Origin: Victivallales bacterium
GTDB lineage: Bacteria; Verrucomicrobiota; Lentisphaeria; Oligosphaerales; Oligosphaeraceae
Direction of reading: 5' to 3'
DNA length: 57,717 nt
NCBI GenBank assembly: GCA_017554445.1
Contig: JAFZIJ010000204.1
Coordinates: forward strand, 1 to 57,717
Below are positions 25,661-35,467 of this stretch, piece after piece. Within the stretch, counting starts at the first letter, position 1; each line of letters begins with the position of its first letter. The notes beneath the pieces were generated by a model. The model was not told where the DNA came from and made no database searches. It saw only the letters and a list, made by a program, of their open reading frames with translations. The translations under genes were made by a program, and so were the position numbers.

Positions 25661-27454
25661 TTAGGCAAGGCGGGCCTTGAGTTCATCAAGCTGCTTGCTG
25701 AGTTCGGCGGGGAGTTTCGCACCGAATTTCGCGAAGTGCTGTTCGATCTGCGGGATGACGGCTTTCCAGCCTTCCTTATCGACGCCGAAGAGGGCCTTCT
25801 GGTCTTCCGCGGGAATGTCGAGGCCTGAGAGGTCGAGAGCGCCATCGGCGGGCAGGTTACCGATTTCGGTTTCCTTGGCGGCGGCGGTGCCGTTGCAACG
25901 GCCGAAGATCCACTTGAGGACGCGGCTGTTGTCGCCGTATCCGGGCCAGAGGAAGTGACCGTCTGCGCCACGGCGGAACCAGTTGACGTAGAAGATCTTC
26001 GGGAGTTTGGCGCCCGGATGCTTGCCGATTTCAAGCCAATGCTTGAAGTAGTCGCCCATGTGGTAGCCGCAGAACGGCAGCATGGCGAACGGGTCGAAGC
26101 GGAGCTGGCCGGCACCACCGAGAACGGCGGCGGTCATTTCGGAAGCCATGGTCGCGCCGAGGAACACGCCGTGTTCCCAGCTGCGGGCTTCGTTGACCAA
26201 CGGGACGACAGTCTTGCGGCGGCCGCCGAAGAGGAACGCGCTGATCGGAACGCCTTCCGGATCTTCCCATTCGGGAGCGATGACAGGGCACTGCGACGCA
26301 GGCGTCGTGAAGCGGGCGTTCTTATGGGCGGCGACGGTCTTGGACGCGGGCGTCCAGGGCTTGCGCTGCCAGTCGATCAGGAAGTCGGGGGTATCATCGG
26401 AGTCTTCCCACCAAACGCCGCCGTCGAGAGTCATGGCGCAGTTGGTGAAGATGGAGTTACCACGGTTGATGGTACGCATGGCGTTGGGGTTGGACTTCAT
26501 GGAAGTACCGGGAGCGACGCCGAAGAAACCGTTTTCGGGGTTGATGGCGTGGAGCATGCCGTCCTTTTCATTGAAGCGCATCCAGGCGATATCGTCACCG
26601 ATGGTCTGGACGGTCCAGCCGGGGATGGTGGGTTCCATCATGGCGAGGTTGGTCTTGCCGCAGGCCGACGGGAAGGCGGCGGCGACGTATTTGACTTCGC
26701 CTTCGGGGGACGTCAGCTTGAGGATGAGCATGTGTTCGGCCATCCAGCCTTCGCGTTTGGCCTGGTTGGAGGCGATACGCAGCGCGAAGCACTTCTTGCC
26801 GAGCAGGGCATTGCCGCCGTAGCCGGAGCCGTAGGAGATGATTTCATCGGTTTCGGGGAAGTGCGTGATGTACTTCTTCTCGACCGGGGCGGACGGCCAC
26901 GGAACATCCGCGACGCCTTCCGGAAGCGGGAAGCCGACGGAGTGGACGCACTTCACGAAGGGGGCGCCCGCTTCGATCTTGTCGATGATCTTGAAGCTGA
27001 CGCGCGTCATGATCTTCATGGATTCGACAACGTACGGGGAGTCGGTGATTTCAATACCATACTTGGCGATGGGGGAGTCGATGGGGCCCATGGAGAAGGG
27101 GATGACATAGAGGGTACGACCGACCATGCAGCCTTTGAAAAGTTCATTGAACTCGGCCTTCATTTCGGCGGGGGCCTTCCAATGGTTCGTCGGGCCTGCG
27201 TCCTCTTCCTTTTCGGAGCAGATGTATGTGCGCTCTTCGACGCGGGCGACGTCAGATTTGTCCGAACGGGCGAAGTAGGAGTTGGCAGGTTTGTCGAGTT
27301 TGATGAAAGCGCCGGTCTTGACCATCAGATTGGCGATTTCGTTGTACATCCATTCAGAGCCGTCGAAGAAGACGACTTTGTCCGGCGTGCAGAGGTCGAT
27401 CCAGTGTTGGAGCCAGCCTTTCAGTTCGGCGTTTTTGATGTCTTTGAGTTCCAT
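25661..27454 (-). CDS. pckG: Phosphoenolpyruvate carboxykinase (GTP)
   Basis: 597 residues, normal for the GTP-dependent enzyme that converts oxaloacetate to PEP (or the reverse in fermenters fixing CO2 toward succinate). Motifs: [13 protein letters not shown] (kinase-1a loop), [15 protein letters not shown], the nucleotide region [10 protein letters not shown], and [26 protein letters not shown] precedes the ATG. It is monocistronic with a hairpin behind it. The +1 frame of the opposite strand is open for 541 codons, a known side effect of its codon use, not a gene. Confidence 0.97.
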   Translation of the reverse strand: MELKDIKNAELKGWLQHWIDLCTPDKVVFFDGSEWMYNEIANLMVKTGAFIKLDKPANSYFARSDKSDVARVEERTYICSEKEEDAGPTNHWKAPAEMKAEFNELFKGCMVGRTLYVIPFSMGPIDSPIAKYGIEITDSPYVVESMKIMTRVSFKIIDKIEAGAPFVKCVHSVGFPLPEGVADVPWPSAPVEKKYITHFPETDEIISYGSGYGGNALLGKKCFALRIASNQAKREGWMAEHMLILKLTSPEGEVKYVAAAFPSACGKTNLAMMEPTIPGWTVQTIGDDIAWMRFNEKDGMLHAINPENGFFGVAPGTSMKSNPNAMRTINRGNSIFTNCAMTLDGGVWWEDSDDTPDFLIDWQRKPWTPASKTVAAHKNARFTTPASQCPVIAPEWEDPEGVPISAFLFGGRRKTVVPLVNEARSWEHGVFLGATMASEMTAAVLGGAGQLRFDPFAMLPFCGYHMGDYFKHWLEIGKHPGAKLPKIFYVNWFRRGADGHFLWPGYGDNSRVLKWIFGRCNGTAAAKETEIGNLPADGALDLSGLDIPAEDQKALFGVDKEGWKAVIPQIEQHFAKFGAKLPAELSKQLDELKARLA

Positions 27455-27582
27455 TGTTTTTCCTCATGGGTTAGGGTGCCTGTGTCCTGTCCCGCCTGCG
27501 GGATGCAAGTCGGACAGGCCTGTTGTCAGAAAAATCAAATCAAAAATATAACGTCTAAAAATGCAAGTTTCAACTTTTAGAT

Positions 27583-27592
27583 TATATTATAA
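27583..27592 (+). promoter_or_regulatory. Probable -10 region of the DUF177-rpmF-plsX block
   Basis: TATATTATAA followed by GG, 46 bases before the DUF177 start; the same decamer as upstream of nadA and the kinase. Confidence 0.5.
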
Positions 27593-27638
27593 GGTAAGAA
27601 AACCGAGAAAATAATTGAGAACGAACAAGGAAAGTGAC

Positions 27639-28178
27639 ATGCCAGGGAAAAAGGAAAAGGGGCGCGTGCTGCAATACCACGTGATGGATCTGCCGTCGCA
27701 AGGCGTAGATTGGGAGGGAACCGTATCGATGGAGGAGCTGGACATAGAGGACGACGACGGCCGCTTCGAATTTCCAGAGGAACTGTCCTTCAAGCTGCAT
27801 TTGAGCCAGCTGGGGGATGATCTGCTGGTTTCGTCCGGTCATCTGGCCGTGAAGATTCGCGCCATGTGCGACCGTTGCACGGAATTTTTCGATATGGAAT
27901 TGGAGACGGACGACGTTTGTCATCGATATGAGAAGGTAACTGGTGAGGTCGTTGACTTGACCGATGCCATTCGAGAAGATATATTAATAGTTTTTCCGCA
28001 ATCATGTCTGTGTTCAGAGGACTGCCGAGGGCTGTGCCCCGTGTGCGGAGCGAATCTGAACGAAGGCGATTGCGGTTGCGAGCTTCCCGAAGAGGATGAA
28101 GACGAAGAAGAGGCTGAAGAGGCTTCCGAAGGTCCGAATCCGTGGGCGGCTTTGGACAATTTGAAACTGGACAATTGA
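27639..28178 (+). CDS. DUF177 (YceD-type) protein
   Basis: 179 residues. YceD-family proteins precede rpmF in most bacteria and are linked to 23S rRNA accumulation and ribosome assembly. The family cysteine cluster is present (CDRCTEFF at about 77; CLCSEDCRGLCPVCG at about 126-140), followed by an acidic Glu/Asp tail. I start at 27639, where AAGGAAAG lies six bases upstream; the frame extends to a TTG at 27615. Gene order with L32 and PlsX is classical. Confidence 0.88.
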   Translation: MPGKKEKGRVLQYHVMDLPSQGVDWEGTVSMEELDIEDDDGRFEFPEELSFKLHLSQLGDDLLVSSGHLAVKIRAMCDRCTEFFDMELETDDVCHRYEKVTGEVVDLTDAIREDILIVFPQSCLCSEDCRGLCPVCGANLNEGDCGCELPEEDEDEEEAEEASEGPNPWAALDNLKLDN

Positions 28179-28293
28179 TTTTTCCGCGAATCAATTTATT
28201 TTACTAAATATAACATAGAAACAGAGCCACGGGCTGCTTGTGGATGGGCGAAAGCTTGGCCGCGAGTGGTCTCAATCATTCTGGAGAACGACA

Positions 28294-28482
28294 ATGGCAG
28301 TTCAACAAAGTAAAGTCAGCAAGCGTACGGTTCGTACGCGTCATGCCGCCAACCGTTACAAAGGCGTGCAGGTCACATTGTGCCCGAATTGCGGCGCCGC
28401 CTGCCTTCCGCACCGTGTCTGCAAGAAATGCGGTATGTATGGTGGAAGAGCTGTTTTGACGGTCAAGCAAGACGAAAAGTAA
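28294..28482 (+). CDS. rpmF: 50S ribosomal protein L32
   Basis: 62 residues. MAVQQSKVSKRTVRTRHAA is the typical basic L32 N-terminus (often MAVPKRK). The zinc-type CPNCG...CKKCG motif follows (about 30-50). TGGAGA precedes the ATG at 28294; the frame also extends to 28240 but that leader is not L32-like. Confidence 0.93.
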   Translation: MAVQQSKVSKRTVRTRHAANRYKGVQVTLCPNCGAACLPHRVCKKCGMYGGRAVLTVKQDEK

Positions 28483-28490
28483 TGCATTGC

Positions 28491-28517
28491 GGGCTGGCGG
28501 ATGTGATTCGCCAGCCC
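28491..28517 (+). terminator. Hairpin between rpmF and plsX
   Basis: GGGCTGGCG (28491-28499) pairs perfectly with CGCCAGCCC (28509-28517), followed by CTTTGTCTG. It may attenuate transcription into plsX, which would set ribosomal-protein output above lipid-enzyme output. Confidence 0.6.
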
Positions 28518-28637
28518 CTTTGTCTGTCTGAAAGGGTTGTCCATGCCGCATGAATGGCGTCGGCGTGGACTTAGTGACGAAATCTTCCAATTGTTTTGCG
28601 GGAAATGGAACCGCATCGTCGGCAGGGAGTAGCGCGC

Positions 28638-29681
28638 ATGCCAGAACGGAAGTCCAGCGAAGTGATCAACATAGCCGTGGATGTGATGGGCGGCGATTAT
28701 GCGCCCGGCGCGATCATCGACGGCGTCAACATGACGTTGGAGCGTTACGGGAATGCTTTCAAATTGCTGCTGGTCGGCGACCAGAAACGGATGGAAGTTG
28801 AATTGAAGCGGGTTGGCATATTAGGTGATCCGCGATTGGAACTTGTTCATGCTTCTCAAGTTGTGGAGATGGGGGATCATCCCGTGTCCGCTGTTCGCCA
28901 GAAGCGTGATTCATCCATCAATGTTGCGATGAATTTGGTTCGAGTCGGCCGTGCGAGCGGCGTTTTCAGCGCGGGAAGCACGGGGGCGTCCGTCGTGTCG
29001 GCGTATTTCCGTTTGTCCATGTTGCCCGGAATCGAACGGCCTGGCATAGCGACGATTATGCCATCCGAGCGTGGCAATTTCGTGTTGCTCGACTCGGGCG
29101 CGAGCGTGGATTGCGCTCCTGTGAATTTGCTGCACTACGGCATCATGGGATCGATTTATGCGAAATCGATTTTGAAAAAGCCGAATCCGCGCGTTGGATT
29201 GATTTGCAACGGCACGGAAGAAGGGAAGGGCAACAAGCTGACGCAAGGCGCGTTGGCGTTGTTGCATGAAGCCAAGATGATCAATTTCATCGGCAACGTG
29301 GAAGGGCATGATCTGTTTTCAGGCGGCGTTGATGTCGCCGTCTGCGACGGCTTCGTCGGCAACGTGATTTTGAAGAGTTGCGAACAGCTTGCTAAATCGA
29401 TGGGCCGTCTTGTGAAGAAAGCGATTATGACCAAATTGATTTGGAAGTTAGGCGCGTTGATGGTGAAAGGAGCTTTCAATGAATTGAAGCACCAGACGGA
29501 TTTCTCTGAAATCGGCGGCGCACCGCTTCTGGGCGTGAACGGCATCGTCATCATCGGCCACGGTATTTCGGACGGCAAAGCCGTTATGAACGGCATCCGC
29601 CAGGCAGGCGACGCCGTCCGCCAGAAGGTCAACGAAACAATCGCGGAGCACGTCCGCGAAGTATCCGGTCAGCAGAACTGA
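28638..29681 (+). CDS. plsX: Phosphate acyltransferase PlsX
   Basis: 347 residues. Makes acyl-phosphate from acyl-ACP for phosphatidic acid synthesis. Motifs: IAVDVMGGDYAP at the N-terminus, ASQVVEMGD, GVFSAGSTGASVV, LLDSGASVDC and CDGFVGNVILKS. The ATG at 28638 has GGGAG upstream; an earlier ATG at 28596 gives a leader not typical for the family. No fabH or other fab gene follows, unlike the E. coli order. Confidence 0.95.
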   Translation: MPERKSSEVINIAVDVMGGDYAPGAIIDGVNMTLERYGNAFKLLLVGDQKRMEVELKRVGILGDPRLELVHASQVVEMGDHPVSAVRQKRDSSINVAMNLVRVGRASGVFSAGSTGASVVSAYFRLSMLPGIERPGIATIMPSERGNFVLLDSGASVDCAPVNLLHYGIMGSIYAKSILKKPNPRVGLICNGTEEGKGNKLTQGALALLHEAKMINFIGNVEGHDLFSGGVDVAVCDGFVGNVILKSCEQLAKSMGRLVKKAIMTKLIWKLGALMVKGAFNELKHQTDFSEIGGAPLLGVNGIVIIGHGISDGKAVMNGIRQAGDAVRQKVNETIAEHVREVSGQQN

Positions 29682-29692
29682 CGCTGACCGGA
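29664..29692 (+). terminator. Hairpin at the plsX 3' end
   Basis: TCCGGTCAGC (29664-29673) and GCTGACCGGA (29683-29692) form a perfect 10-bp stem that spans the plsX stop codon. There is no T-run, and it may serve the convergent gene too. Confidence 0.55.
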
Positions 29693-29748
29693 CACTGTAA
29701 CACTTTGAAACCAAGACTTCTGGAATTCTAGAGGCCTAGACAAAGCTT

Positions 29749-31026
29749 TTACTTCAATTCATCCAGATTGTTGAAGACTTTGATAATCGCGTTTGCGACT
29801 TTTGCCGCCATTTGTTCGTCGTTGGGAGCGCGGAGAATCTGGACGATGGCGATATGCGAATAGCAGTATTTAATCGCTTCGGGGAAGTTTTTCAGACTGT
29901 AATCGACGCCGTCGGAAGCGCCTGGAACCGCCCATGGATAGCCTTTGCCGTAGGCGTTCTGTGCGCGGAAGATGGTCATTTCCGGCAGAATGCAACGCTG
30001 CCAGACGCAGCAGACAACGCCTTCCGCCTGTAAGGCGCGGCAGATGGCATGGCGGAATTCGCTCTTTTCGGCTGGCGTCTTGTCGCCCATGCCGAGAGCT
30101 TCGAAATCAACGCGTAGGTTGTAGTTGTACCAGTTGTGTGTGCAGATGGCTGGTTCGTATGGAAGTTTCAGCCCTTTGATGTTTGCCGCCTGGAGGATTG
30201 TGTGGAGCGTCTTCGCGTTGGCTAGCAATTGTTTATAGTAATAGGGGAATTTCCGCAATTCGGCAAGCGCATATGCGGCGGTGATTTCGTTGTTGCAGAA
30301 TTTGTGGGCGAAGGCATAGGCAGGGAAGCTGTCGGTATCTTTCGTAGGCTGCATGTCGCCGAAACCAGTCAGCGTGAGGCCGCGGTCGAAAATCTCTTTG
30401 TCGTTGGTGACGAAAAGTCCGCCTTCGCCGGAGGTCATGCATTTATTCTGGTTGAAAGAGAACGCGGCGCAGTCGCCGAGCGTTCCGGCCTTTTGGCCTT
30501 TGTAGAGTGCGTTGTGTGCTTGTGCGGCATCTTCTATGATCTTGAGATTGTGCTTCTTGGCGATTTCACGGATGGGATCCATGTCGCAGCAGAGGCCGTG
30601 AAGATGGACGCAGAGGATGGCTTTTGTCCGCGGCGTGACGGCGGCTTCGATTTTGGCGGGATCGATGAGAAACGTTTCCGGATCAATATCGACGAAAACT
30701 GGCACGGCCATGTTGTGGATGATGCAGGAAGCACTGGACGGCCATGTGTAGGAGGTGACGATGACTTGATCGCCCGCGCCGATGCCGCAGCCGGCCACGC
30801 ACATCTGGAGGGCAGAACCACCGCAGTTTGTGAAATAGGCATATTTGTTGCCGTTGAAGGCGCAGAACTCCTCTTCAAGGAGTTTCGTGTATTTGCCGCG
30901 GCATTGGGACGGTTCGTGGAGGGCCGCGATGATGAGCTCTTCGTCCGTTTTGTCGATTGGTGGCCAGTTTTTGACTTCGCCGGGCTTGATGACGGCTTCG
31001 CCGCCTTTGATTGCAAGTTGTGCCAT
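29749..31026 (-). CDS. DegT/DnrJ/EryC1 family aminotransferase
   Basis: 425 residues, PLP-dependent fold type I. GSALQMCVAGCGIGAGDQVI and TSYTWPSSASCI form the PLP-phosphate region, EDAAQAHNA contains the PLP-nitrogen aspartate, and AFSFNQNKCMTSGEGG has the Schiff-base lysine. These enzymes aminate keto-sugars in nucleotide-sugar or aminosugar paths; in this clade they also occur with sugar-catabolic genes. No nucleotide-sugar enzymes are adjacent, so the substrate is open. A tandem palindrome array lies upstream. Confidence 0.9.
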   Translation of the reverse strand: MAQLAIKGGEAVIKPGEVKNWPPIDKTDEELIIAALHEPSQCRGKYTKLLEEEFCAFNGNKYAYFTNCGGSALQMCVAGCGIGAGDQVIVTSYTWPSSASCIIHNMAVPVFVDIDPETFLIDPAKIEAAVTPRTKAILCVHLHGLCCDMDPIREIAKKHNLKIIEDAAQAHNALYKGQKAGTLGDCAAFSFNQNKCMTSGEGGLFVTNDKEIFDRGLTLTGFGDMQPTKDTDSFPAYAFAHKFCNNEITAAYALAELRKFPYYYKQLLANAKTLHTILQAANIKGLKLPYEPAICTHNWYNYNLRVDFEALGMGDKTPAEKSEFRHAICRALQAEGVVCCVWQRCILPEMTIFRAQNAYGKGYPWAVPGASDGVDYSLKNFPEAIKYCYSHIAIVQILRAPNDEQMAAKVANAIIKVFNNLDELK

Positions 31027-31064
31027 AGTAGTGGTTGGTGGTTAGTGGTTAGTGGTTGGGAGGG

Positions 31065-31208
31065 TCCCGCTCCTGCGGGAACGATGTTTGGGAGGATCCC
31101 GCTCCTGCGGGAACGGTGGTTGGGAGGGTCCCGCTCCTGCGGGAACGGTGGTTGGGAGGGTCCCGCTCCTGCGGGAACGGTGGTTGGGAGGTTCCCGCTC
31201 CTGCGGGA
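31065..31208. repeat. Five palindromic repeats with an exact 32-bp period
   Basis: TCCCGCTCCTGCGGGA occurs at 31065, 31097, 31129, 31161 and 31193. Each copy is a 6-bp stem with a 4-base loop, joined by ACGGTGGTTGGGAGGG-like sequence. The repeats sit between two minus-strand genes. They resemble REP-type extragenic palindromes in tandem. There is no spacer diversity, so this is not a CRISPR. Confidence 0.9.
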
Positions 31209-31225
31209 ACGGTATTAGTGAATCC

Positions 31226-32803
31226 TTAGACGGTTTCAAAGAAGCGGATGTTGGACGGGCCTGTGATGATGGTATTTATGGCAATATCCGCTCCCGTTTG
31301 TTCTGCTTGCAGGCCTTTGCGGTTGGTATGCGGATGGAACAGCGGATAGGCGGAGGAGGAGACGTCCAGACGGAGGCGATCCCCAGGCTCGAACAGGAAA
31401 GAATGGTGACCAAGCGTGAATTCCAGCTCGACGGTTTCGTTGGGATTGTAGTGCGGATGCTGGAAACTGATGGATGTGATGTCGTCACGCAAACCGTATG
31501 CGACGTCGTTTTTGACGATGCTTGTGCGGATGTAGAAGCATGTGTCGAGGCAGGAGGATCTGACGTGCAATGTCGCTTTCATGCGGCCTTCGACTTTGCA
31601 GGGCGCTTCAAACGGCGCGGAGAGGAAGGAGACGATGTCATAACGGGAGTTTGGTTTGTCCTGTTCGGCCATGCCGCCGAAATTGTTGCAAAGACCGCCG
31701 CGGAACGTGGCGGGAGCGTACGGATTGTATGTGTAGGAAATGGCGGCGGTGTCCCGCGGAGCAGCGTCCAATGTGTGGTCGTTGAGGTAGAGGACATGCT
31801 CTTTTTGACCTTCCTTCAGCGAATCGACGGAATGCCATTGGTTCTCCCACAGCGTGTAGTAGGTCGTCTTGCCTTCTGGAATCGTCCGTAGCGGCGCGCC
31901 TGTGCGAACATGGTCGAGCCATTGGTAAACAAAATCCGAACCGAAATTTTCGTTGAGGCCGCCGTTCGGGAAGACGACGGGGCTGAATTTGTCTGGATTC
32001 GGATTGTGGTTGTACGGCGTCACGAGCAGGGCGCATTTCGGGCGGATGGCGGCGGGAATGTTCTCCCACATGTCGAAGATGCCTTCCGTGTAGATATCGT
32101 AGAAGGATGAATAGAAAAGCGTCGGGATGTTCAGCGTGCTGACGGCGTTGTGGGAATCCGCACCGCCTTCAAGTGTCTGCCAGAACGGATCATCTGGCAA
32201 CGGATGCTCCATGTAAGCCTCCAAGGCTTCTGCGTATTCACCGAAAATGGAACGCGTTACGCCCAGAAGCGGCATGGTGCGGAACGTGTCTTGCACGTAG
32301 TTCTTCTTGAAGATGGAATTCTTCTTGTACATGCCGACGGCCCATTGCCCATGGAGGCCGCATTTCATGAATCCGTTGCGGTAGGTGACGTTGTAGCGGA
32401 TGGGATCCTGGATGCCGAGAACGGCGCCTTTGATGTCTGGCTGATGCGTGTCAAGATAAGCGTAATGCACGGATGTCAAGTAACTTCCGCCGACAGGATA
32501 GATTTCGCCTTGATAGAAGGATTGTTGGCGAATCCATTCAAGAGAGTCCAGGCCGTCCTGCCGTTCGTTGATGTAGGGGATGCAGTCGCCTTCGCTGCGG
32601 CCGCAACCACGGCAGTGCTGTGTGACGATGGCGTAGCCGTGTGTGTCCTCCTTCTGAAGGTCACCGATATTGACATCCTTCCCAACGTATGGATTGCGAC
32701 GGAAAATGATTGGGAATGAACCATCTTCGGACGGTAGTTGGACGTATGTGTAAATTTTTACGCCATCAGACATGGCGACATTGAATTCTTTGACGATGTT
32801 CAT
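31226..32803 (-). CDS. CocE/NonD-type serine hydrolase (X-Pro peptidase-like)
   Basis: 525 residues. An alpha/beta-hydrolase with the S15 N-terminal pattern: MSDGVKIYTYVQLP, FRRNPYVGKD, CRGCGRSEGDC, YPVGGSYLTS (nucleophile serine), and a C-terminal jelly-roll (FLSAPFEAPCKVEGRMKATLHV, FEPGDRLRLDVSSSAYPLF). It hydrolyses esters, amides or X-Pro dipeptides. No signal peptide, so cytosolic. The frame opens at 32875, but the family N-terminus begins at MNIVKEFNVAMSDG (32803). Confidence 0.88.
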   Translation of the reverse strand: MNIVKEFNVAMSDGVKIYTYVQLPSEDGSFPIIFRRNPYVGKDVNIGDLQKEDTHGYAIVTQHCRGCGRSEGDCIPYINERQDGLDSLEWIRQQSFYQGEIYPVGGSYLTSVHYAYLDTHQPDIKGAVLGIQDPIRYNVTYRNGFMKCGLHGQWAVGMYKKNSIFKKNYVQDTFRTMPLLGVTRSIFGEYAEALEAYMEHPLPDDPFWQTLEGGADSHNAVSTLNIPTLFYSSFYDIYTEGIFDMWENIPAAIRPKCALLVTPYNHNPNPDKFSPVVFPNGGLNENFGSDFVYQWLDHVRTGAPLRTIPEGKTTYYTLWENQWHSVDSLKEGQKEHVLYLNDHTLDAAPRDTAAISYTYNPYAPATFRGGLCNNFGGMAEQDKPNSRYDIVSFLSAPFEAPCKVEGRMKATLHVRSSCLDTCFYIRTSIVKNDVAYGLRDDITSISFQHPHYNPNETVELEFTLGHHSFLFEPGDRLRLDVSSSAYPLFHPHTNRKGLQAEQTGADIAINTIITGPSNIRFFETV

Positions 32804-32956
32804 ATATGAATCAATAGTTGAGTTTGCATAGATGGTAATTTGAATGTAAGTTAATAAAGGAATGGCACAATACAAGATTTTCAGGCGAAAAATGCCTTAA
32901 ACAATGTTAAGAAAGAGCCGATAATCATCAGAAGCAGTTTAAAAAAGGAACAAGAC

Positions 32957-34243
32957 ATGAGCACGAAACATTTGCTATGTAGCATCGCCATGAGCGCGGC
33001 CATGGCTACGGTCGCGGCTGAGGTTCCAAAGGTTGCCATCACTGGACCGTGGCAGATTGAAGTGGAAGGTGTTAAATTGGATGTGCCCGTTCCGGCGGTT
33101 ATCCGCGTGGTCGAAGAATCCTACAAATCGCTGCCGGTCTATCGTCGTGGCGGCGGCTGGAACGACGGTATTGCGTTGCGCGGCGTCGCCGCGACCGGTT
33201 GCGCGTTGCCGAAGGCATTGGATCCGTATTCCGTCCGCATGCGTCTGCCGGACGGCACGGAAATGCAACGTGGAAAGGATTTTGAATACACGGATTCATG
33301 GGGCACGCTGGGGCGTGTGGAAGGTGGCCGCGTGGCGGCGAATCAGGAGGTCCTGATTTCCTATCGCTACATTCCAAATCGTTTGGATTCAGTCATCAAG
33401 AAGGCGGATGGAACACTGGCGCTCGTGTGCGGCAAGCCTGCGAGTTTCTGCCCAAAGATGCCCGCTCTGCAGGAAGGCGAGACGCGTCTTATCAATATCT
33501 ACACGGAAGCGCAGACGGACAAATTGACGGACGAAAACATCTTCATCATCACGGAAACGGCGTTTCCCGCGGAATCCGCCAAAGAACAGCAGGCCTTCAT
33601 TCCGAATACGATGAAGAAGCTGCAAAATGGTGAACATGTGAAGATTCTGGCGTGGGGCGACAGCGTGACGCAGTGCGGCTATATTCCGGATCAGTTCCGT
33701 TGGCAGATCCAGTTTGTCGAACGCTTGAAAGCGGCATTCCCGAAGGCGGATATTGAACTCATCAGCAACGGTTGGGGCGTCAGGACGATTCCCGCCTTCC
33801 TGAACGAACCGGAAGGTTCGCAGTACAACTACCAGCGGACGGTGTTGGACGTCAAGGCGGATTTGGTCGTGTCCGAATTCGTGAACGACGCGGGCCTGCC
33901 GCCTGCCGAATGGGACCGCAGTTTCAATAAGGTATTGAACGACTTCCGTGCGCAGAACACGGAATGGATCATTCTGACGCCGCATTATGTCCGCCCGGAC
34001 TGGATGGGACTGACGACGCAGAACGGCATCGGCATCGAAAACGATCCGCGCCCCTATGTGGCGTTCATCCGCAAGTTCGCGGTGGAGAAGAAAGTGGCGG
34101 TTGCGGACGCGGCGAAACGCTATGGCCGTCTCTGGCGGCAGGGCATCCCCTACAATACGCTAATGACCAACACGATCAACCATCCGGACAAAGATGGTAT
34201 GAAAATCTTCGCCGACGCTCTCATGAGCATCTTTGGCGAATGA
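32957..34243 (+). CDS. Secreted SGNH/GDSL hydrolase
   Basis: 428 residues with signal peptide (LLCSIAMSAAMATVAA). The first 220 residues are beta-rich; the second half is an SGNH esterase with block I LAWGDSVTQCG (nucleophile serine about 234), SNGWGVRTIP (block II-like), VVSEFVNDAG (block III, N in place) and a late D-x-x-H (INHPDKDGMK, with H in NH). It probably deacylates glycans (acetyl esterase). AAAGGAA precedes the ATG; the gene ends five bases before the convergent sialidase-like gene. Confidence 0.83.
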   Translation: MSTKHLLCSIAMSAAMATVAAEVPKVAITGPWQIEVEGVKLDVPVPAVIRVVEESYKSLPVYRRGGGWNDGIALRGVAATGCALPKALDPYSVRMRLPDGTEMQRGKDFEYTDSWGTLGRVEGGRVAANQEVLISYRYIPNRLDSVIKKADGTLALVCGKPASFCPKMPALQEGETRLINIYTEAQTDKLTDENIFIITETAFPAESAKEQQAFIPNTMKKLQNGEHVKILAWGDSVTQCGYIPDQFRWQIQFVERLKAAFPKADIELISNGWGVRTIPAFLNEPEGSQYNYQRTVLDVKADLVVSEFVNDAGLPPAEWDRSFNKVLNDFRAQNTEWIILTPHYVRPDWMGLTTQNGIGIENDPRPYVAFIRKFAVEKKVAVADAAKRYGRLWRQGIPYNTLMTNTINHPDKDGMKIFADALMSIFGE

Positions 34244-34247
34244 TCTT

Positions 34248-35435
34248 CTACGGAATCACGCATGAATTGATGTAGATTCCGTCACGCAGGCCGGAGACGC
34301 AGTAGAGGACGCCCTGATGGTACATCATGCCGTTCCACAAACCTGCTTCTCCCGGCTTGAGGAAAAAGACATCCTGGGCAGGGCTCCAATGAGTCCTGTC
34401 CATTTTTTGTATCGGCGTGCCGTCGGAAATGACGCATTTCATGACGGATACGCCGTCACCGACCTTTCCCGTGGCGGCGAAGCAGTCTTCATCCGTCTGG
34501 AAAGAGACGGCGAGGCGGTTGTCGTCTGTCAAGCAGACATACGGGGCGCTGGCCTTCGTGCCGCGGCCTTTCGGAACGAAGACTTCAAATGGCGCGGACC
34601 ATTTGACGCCGTCCGTCGAATAGGCCATGAGAATTTCAAAACGGACGGAATCCGTTTCCCGCTGGTCGCGGTACGTTCCTTCAAAGACGACGATGTATTC
34701 GCCTGTTTTCATGCGCGCGAAGACGGGCATGCCGTCGCGTGAAAGCCGCGTGATGCCGCTGACGGTTTTCTCAACGGCGCCGTCCATGATAGCGCGTGGA
34801 TTCGTCCAAACGCCGTTGACAAGTTCCTTCGCCATGATCCGCTGGCATTTGTAGTTTTTTTGTGTGTCATGGTGGATATCTTCCGCCATGGGGGAAAAGT
34901 CATCCGCATACATGACGGTGATTTTGCCATTGATGACATCGACAAACGGTTCGTAGAATCCTACGTTGCGGCCTCTGGACATCGTTTCGATGATTTTCTT
35001 TTCGCCAAGCCTCATGGCGAAATTGCTGACAATCGTGTTGTATTCATGCCATGTCTCGCCTTTGTCGTATGAAATAGAACAGTAAATGCCTCGTGTGTAG
35101 TTAGATATGGAAGGTTTTCCGATGGCGCGATAGGAGCAGAGAATGGCGCCGTCCGGCATTTCATGGAAATCGACATTGGCACACCACGCCTCGTCATGGA
35201 AAGAGGCGATGGACGGTTCCGACCAATTCCTGCCTTCGTCGTAGCTGCGGCGGACATTGATCCGTCCATTGTCGTAACCAAGCAGCCATGTATTGTCTTT
35301 CAATGCGTAAAGTCTTGGATAACCGCCACCTCCGCAGAGCCTCCGCTTGTTTTCTGGGGAGAAATGGAAATCGTCTGCGGGAAGAATGGCGGTCATGGCA
35401 AATAGAAGACAAACAACGATTGATGAGTAATGCAT
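34248..35435 (-). CDS. Secreted sialidase-like (BNR repeat) protein
   Basis: 395 residues. Signal peptide (SIVVCLLFAMTAILPA) then a six-bladed propeller marked by Asp-box motifs: SYDEGRNWSEP, SYDKGETWHEY and STDGVKWSAP. In true sialidases three arginines bind the carboxylate; RLCGGGGYPRLY and later arginines are candidates but I cannot place all three. Exo-sialidase activity is therefore possible, not proven; other BNR proteins act on other glycans or none. Confidence 0.8.
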   Translation of the reverse strand: MHYSSIVVCLLFAMTAILPADDFHFSPENKRRLCGGGGYPRLYALKDNTWLLGYDNGRINVRRSYDEGRNWSEPSIASFHDEAWCANVDFHEMPDGAILCSYRAIGKPSISNYTRGIYCSISYDKGETWHEYNTIVSNFAMRLGEKKIIETMSRGRNVGFYEPFVDVINGKITVMYADDFSPMAEDIHHDTQKNYKCQRIMAKELVNGVWTNPRAIMDGAVEKTVSGITRLSRDGMPVFARMKTGEYIVVFEGTYRDQRETDSVRFEILMAYSTDGVKWSAPFEVFVPKGRGTKASAPYVCLTDDNRLAVSFQTDEDCFAATGKVGDGVSVMKCVISDGTPIQKMDRTHWSPAQDVFFLKPGEAGLWNGMMYHQGVLYCVSGLRDGIYINSCVIP

Positions 35436-35467
35436 TCCAGCGTTCTTTATGATTGATTTTCAGGTTG

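Noticed and set aside
25955..27580. Plus-strand open frame of 541 codons
   Set aside because: It lies fully opposite pckG, which has all family motifs; the translation is low-complexity and matches nothing.
31065..31208. CRISPR array
   Set aside because: The linkers between palindromes are nearly identical and too short to be spacers.
30229..31218. Plus-strand open frame running into the palindrome array
   Set aside because: It is antisense to the aminotransferase and its end merely translates the repeat hairpins.
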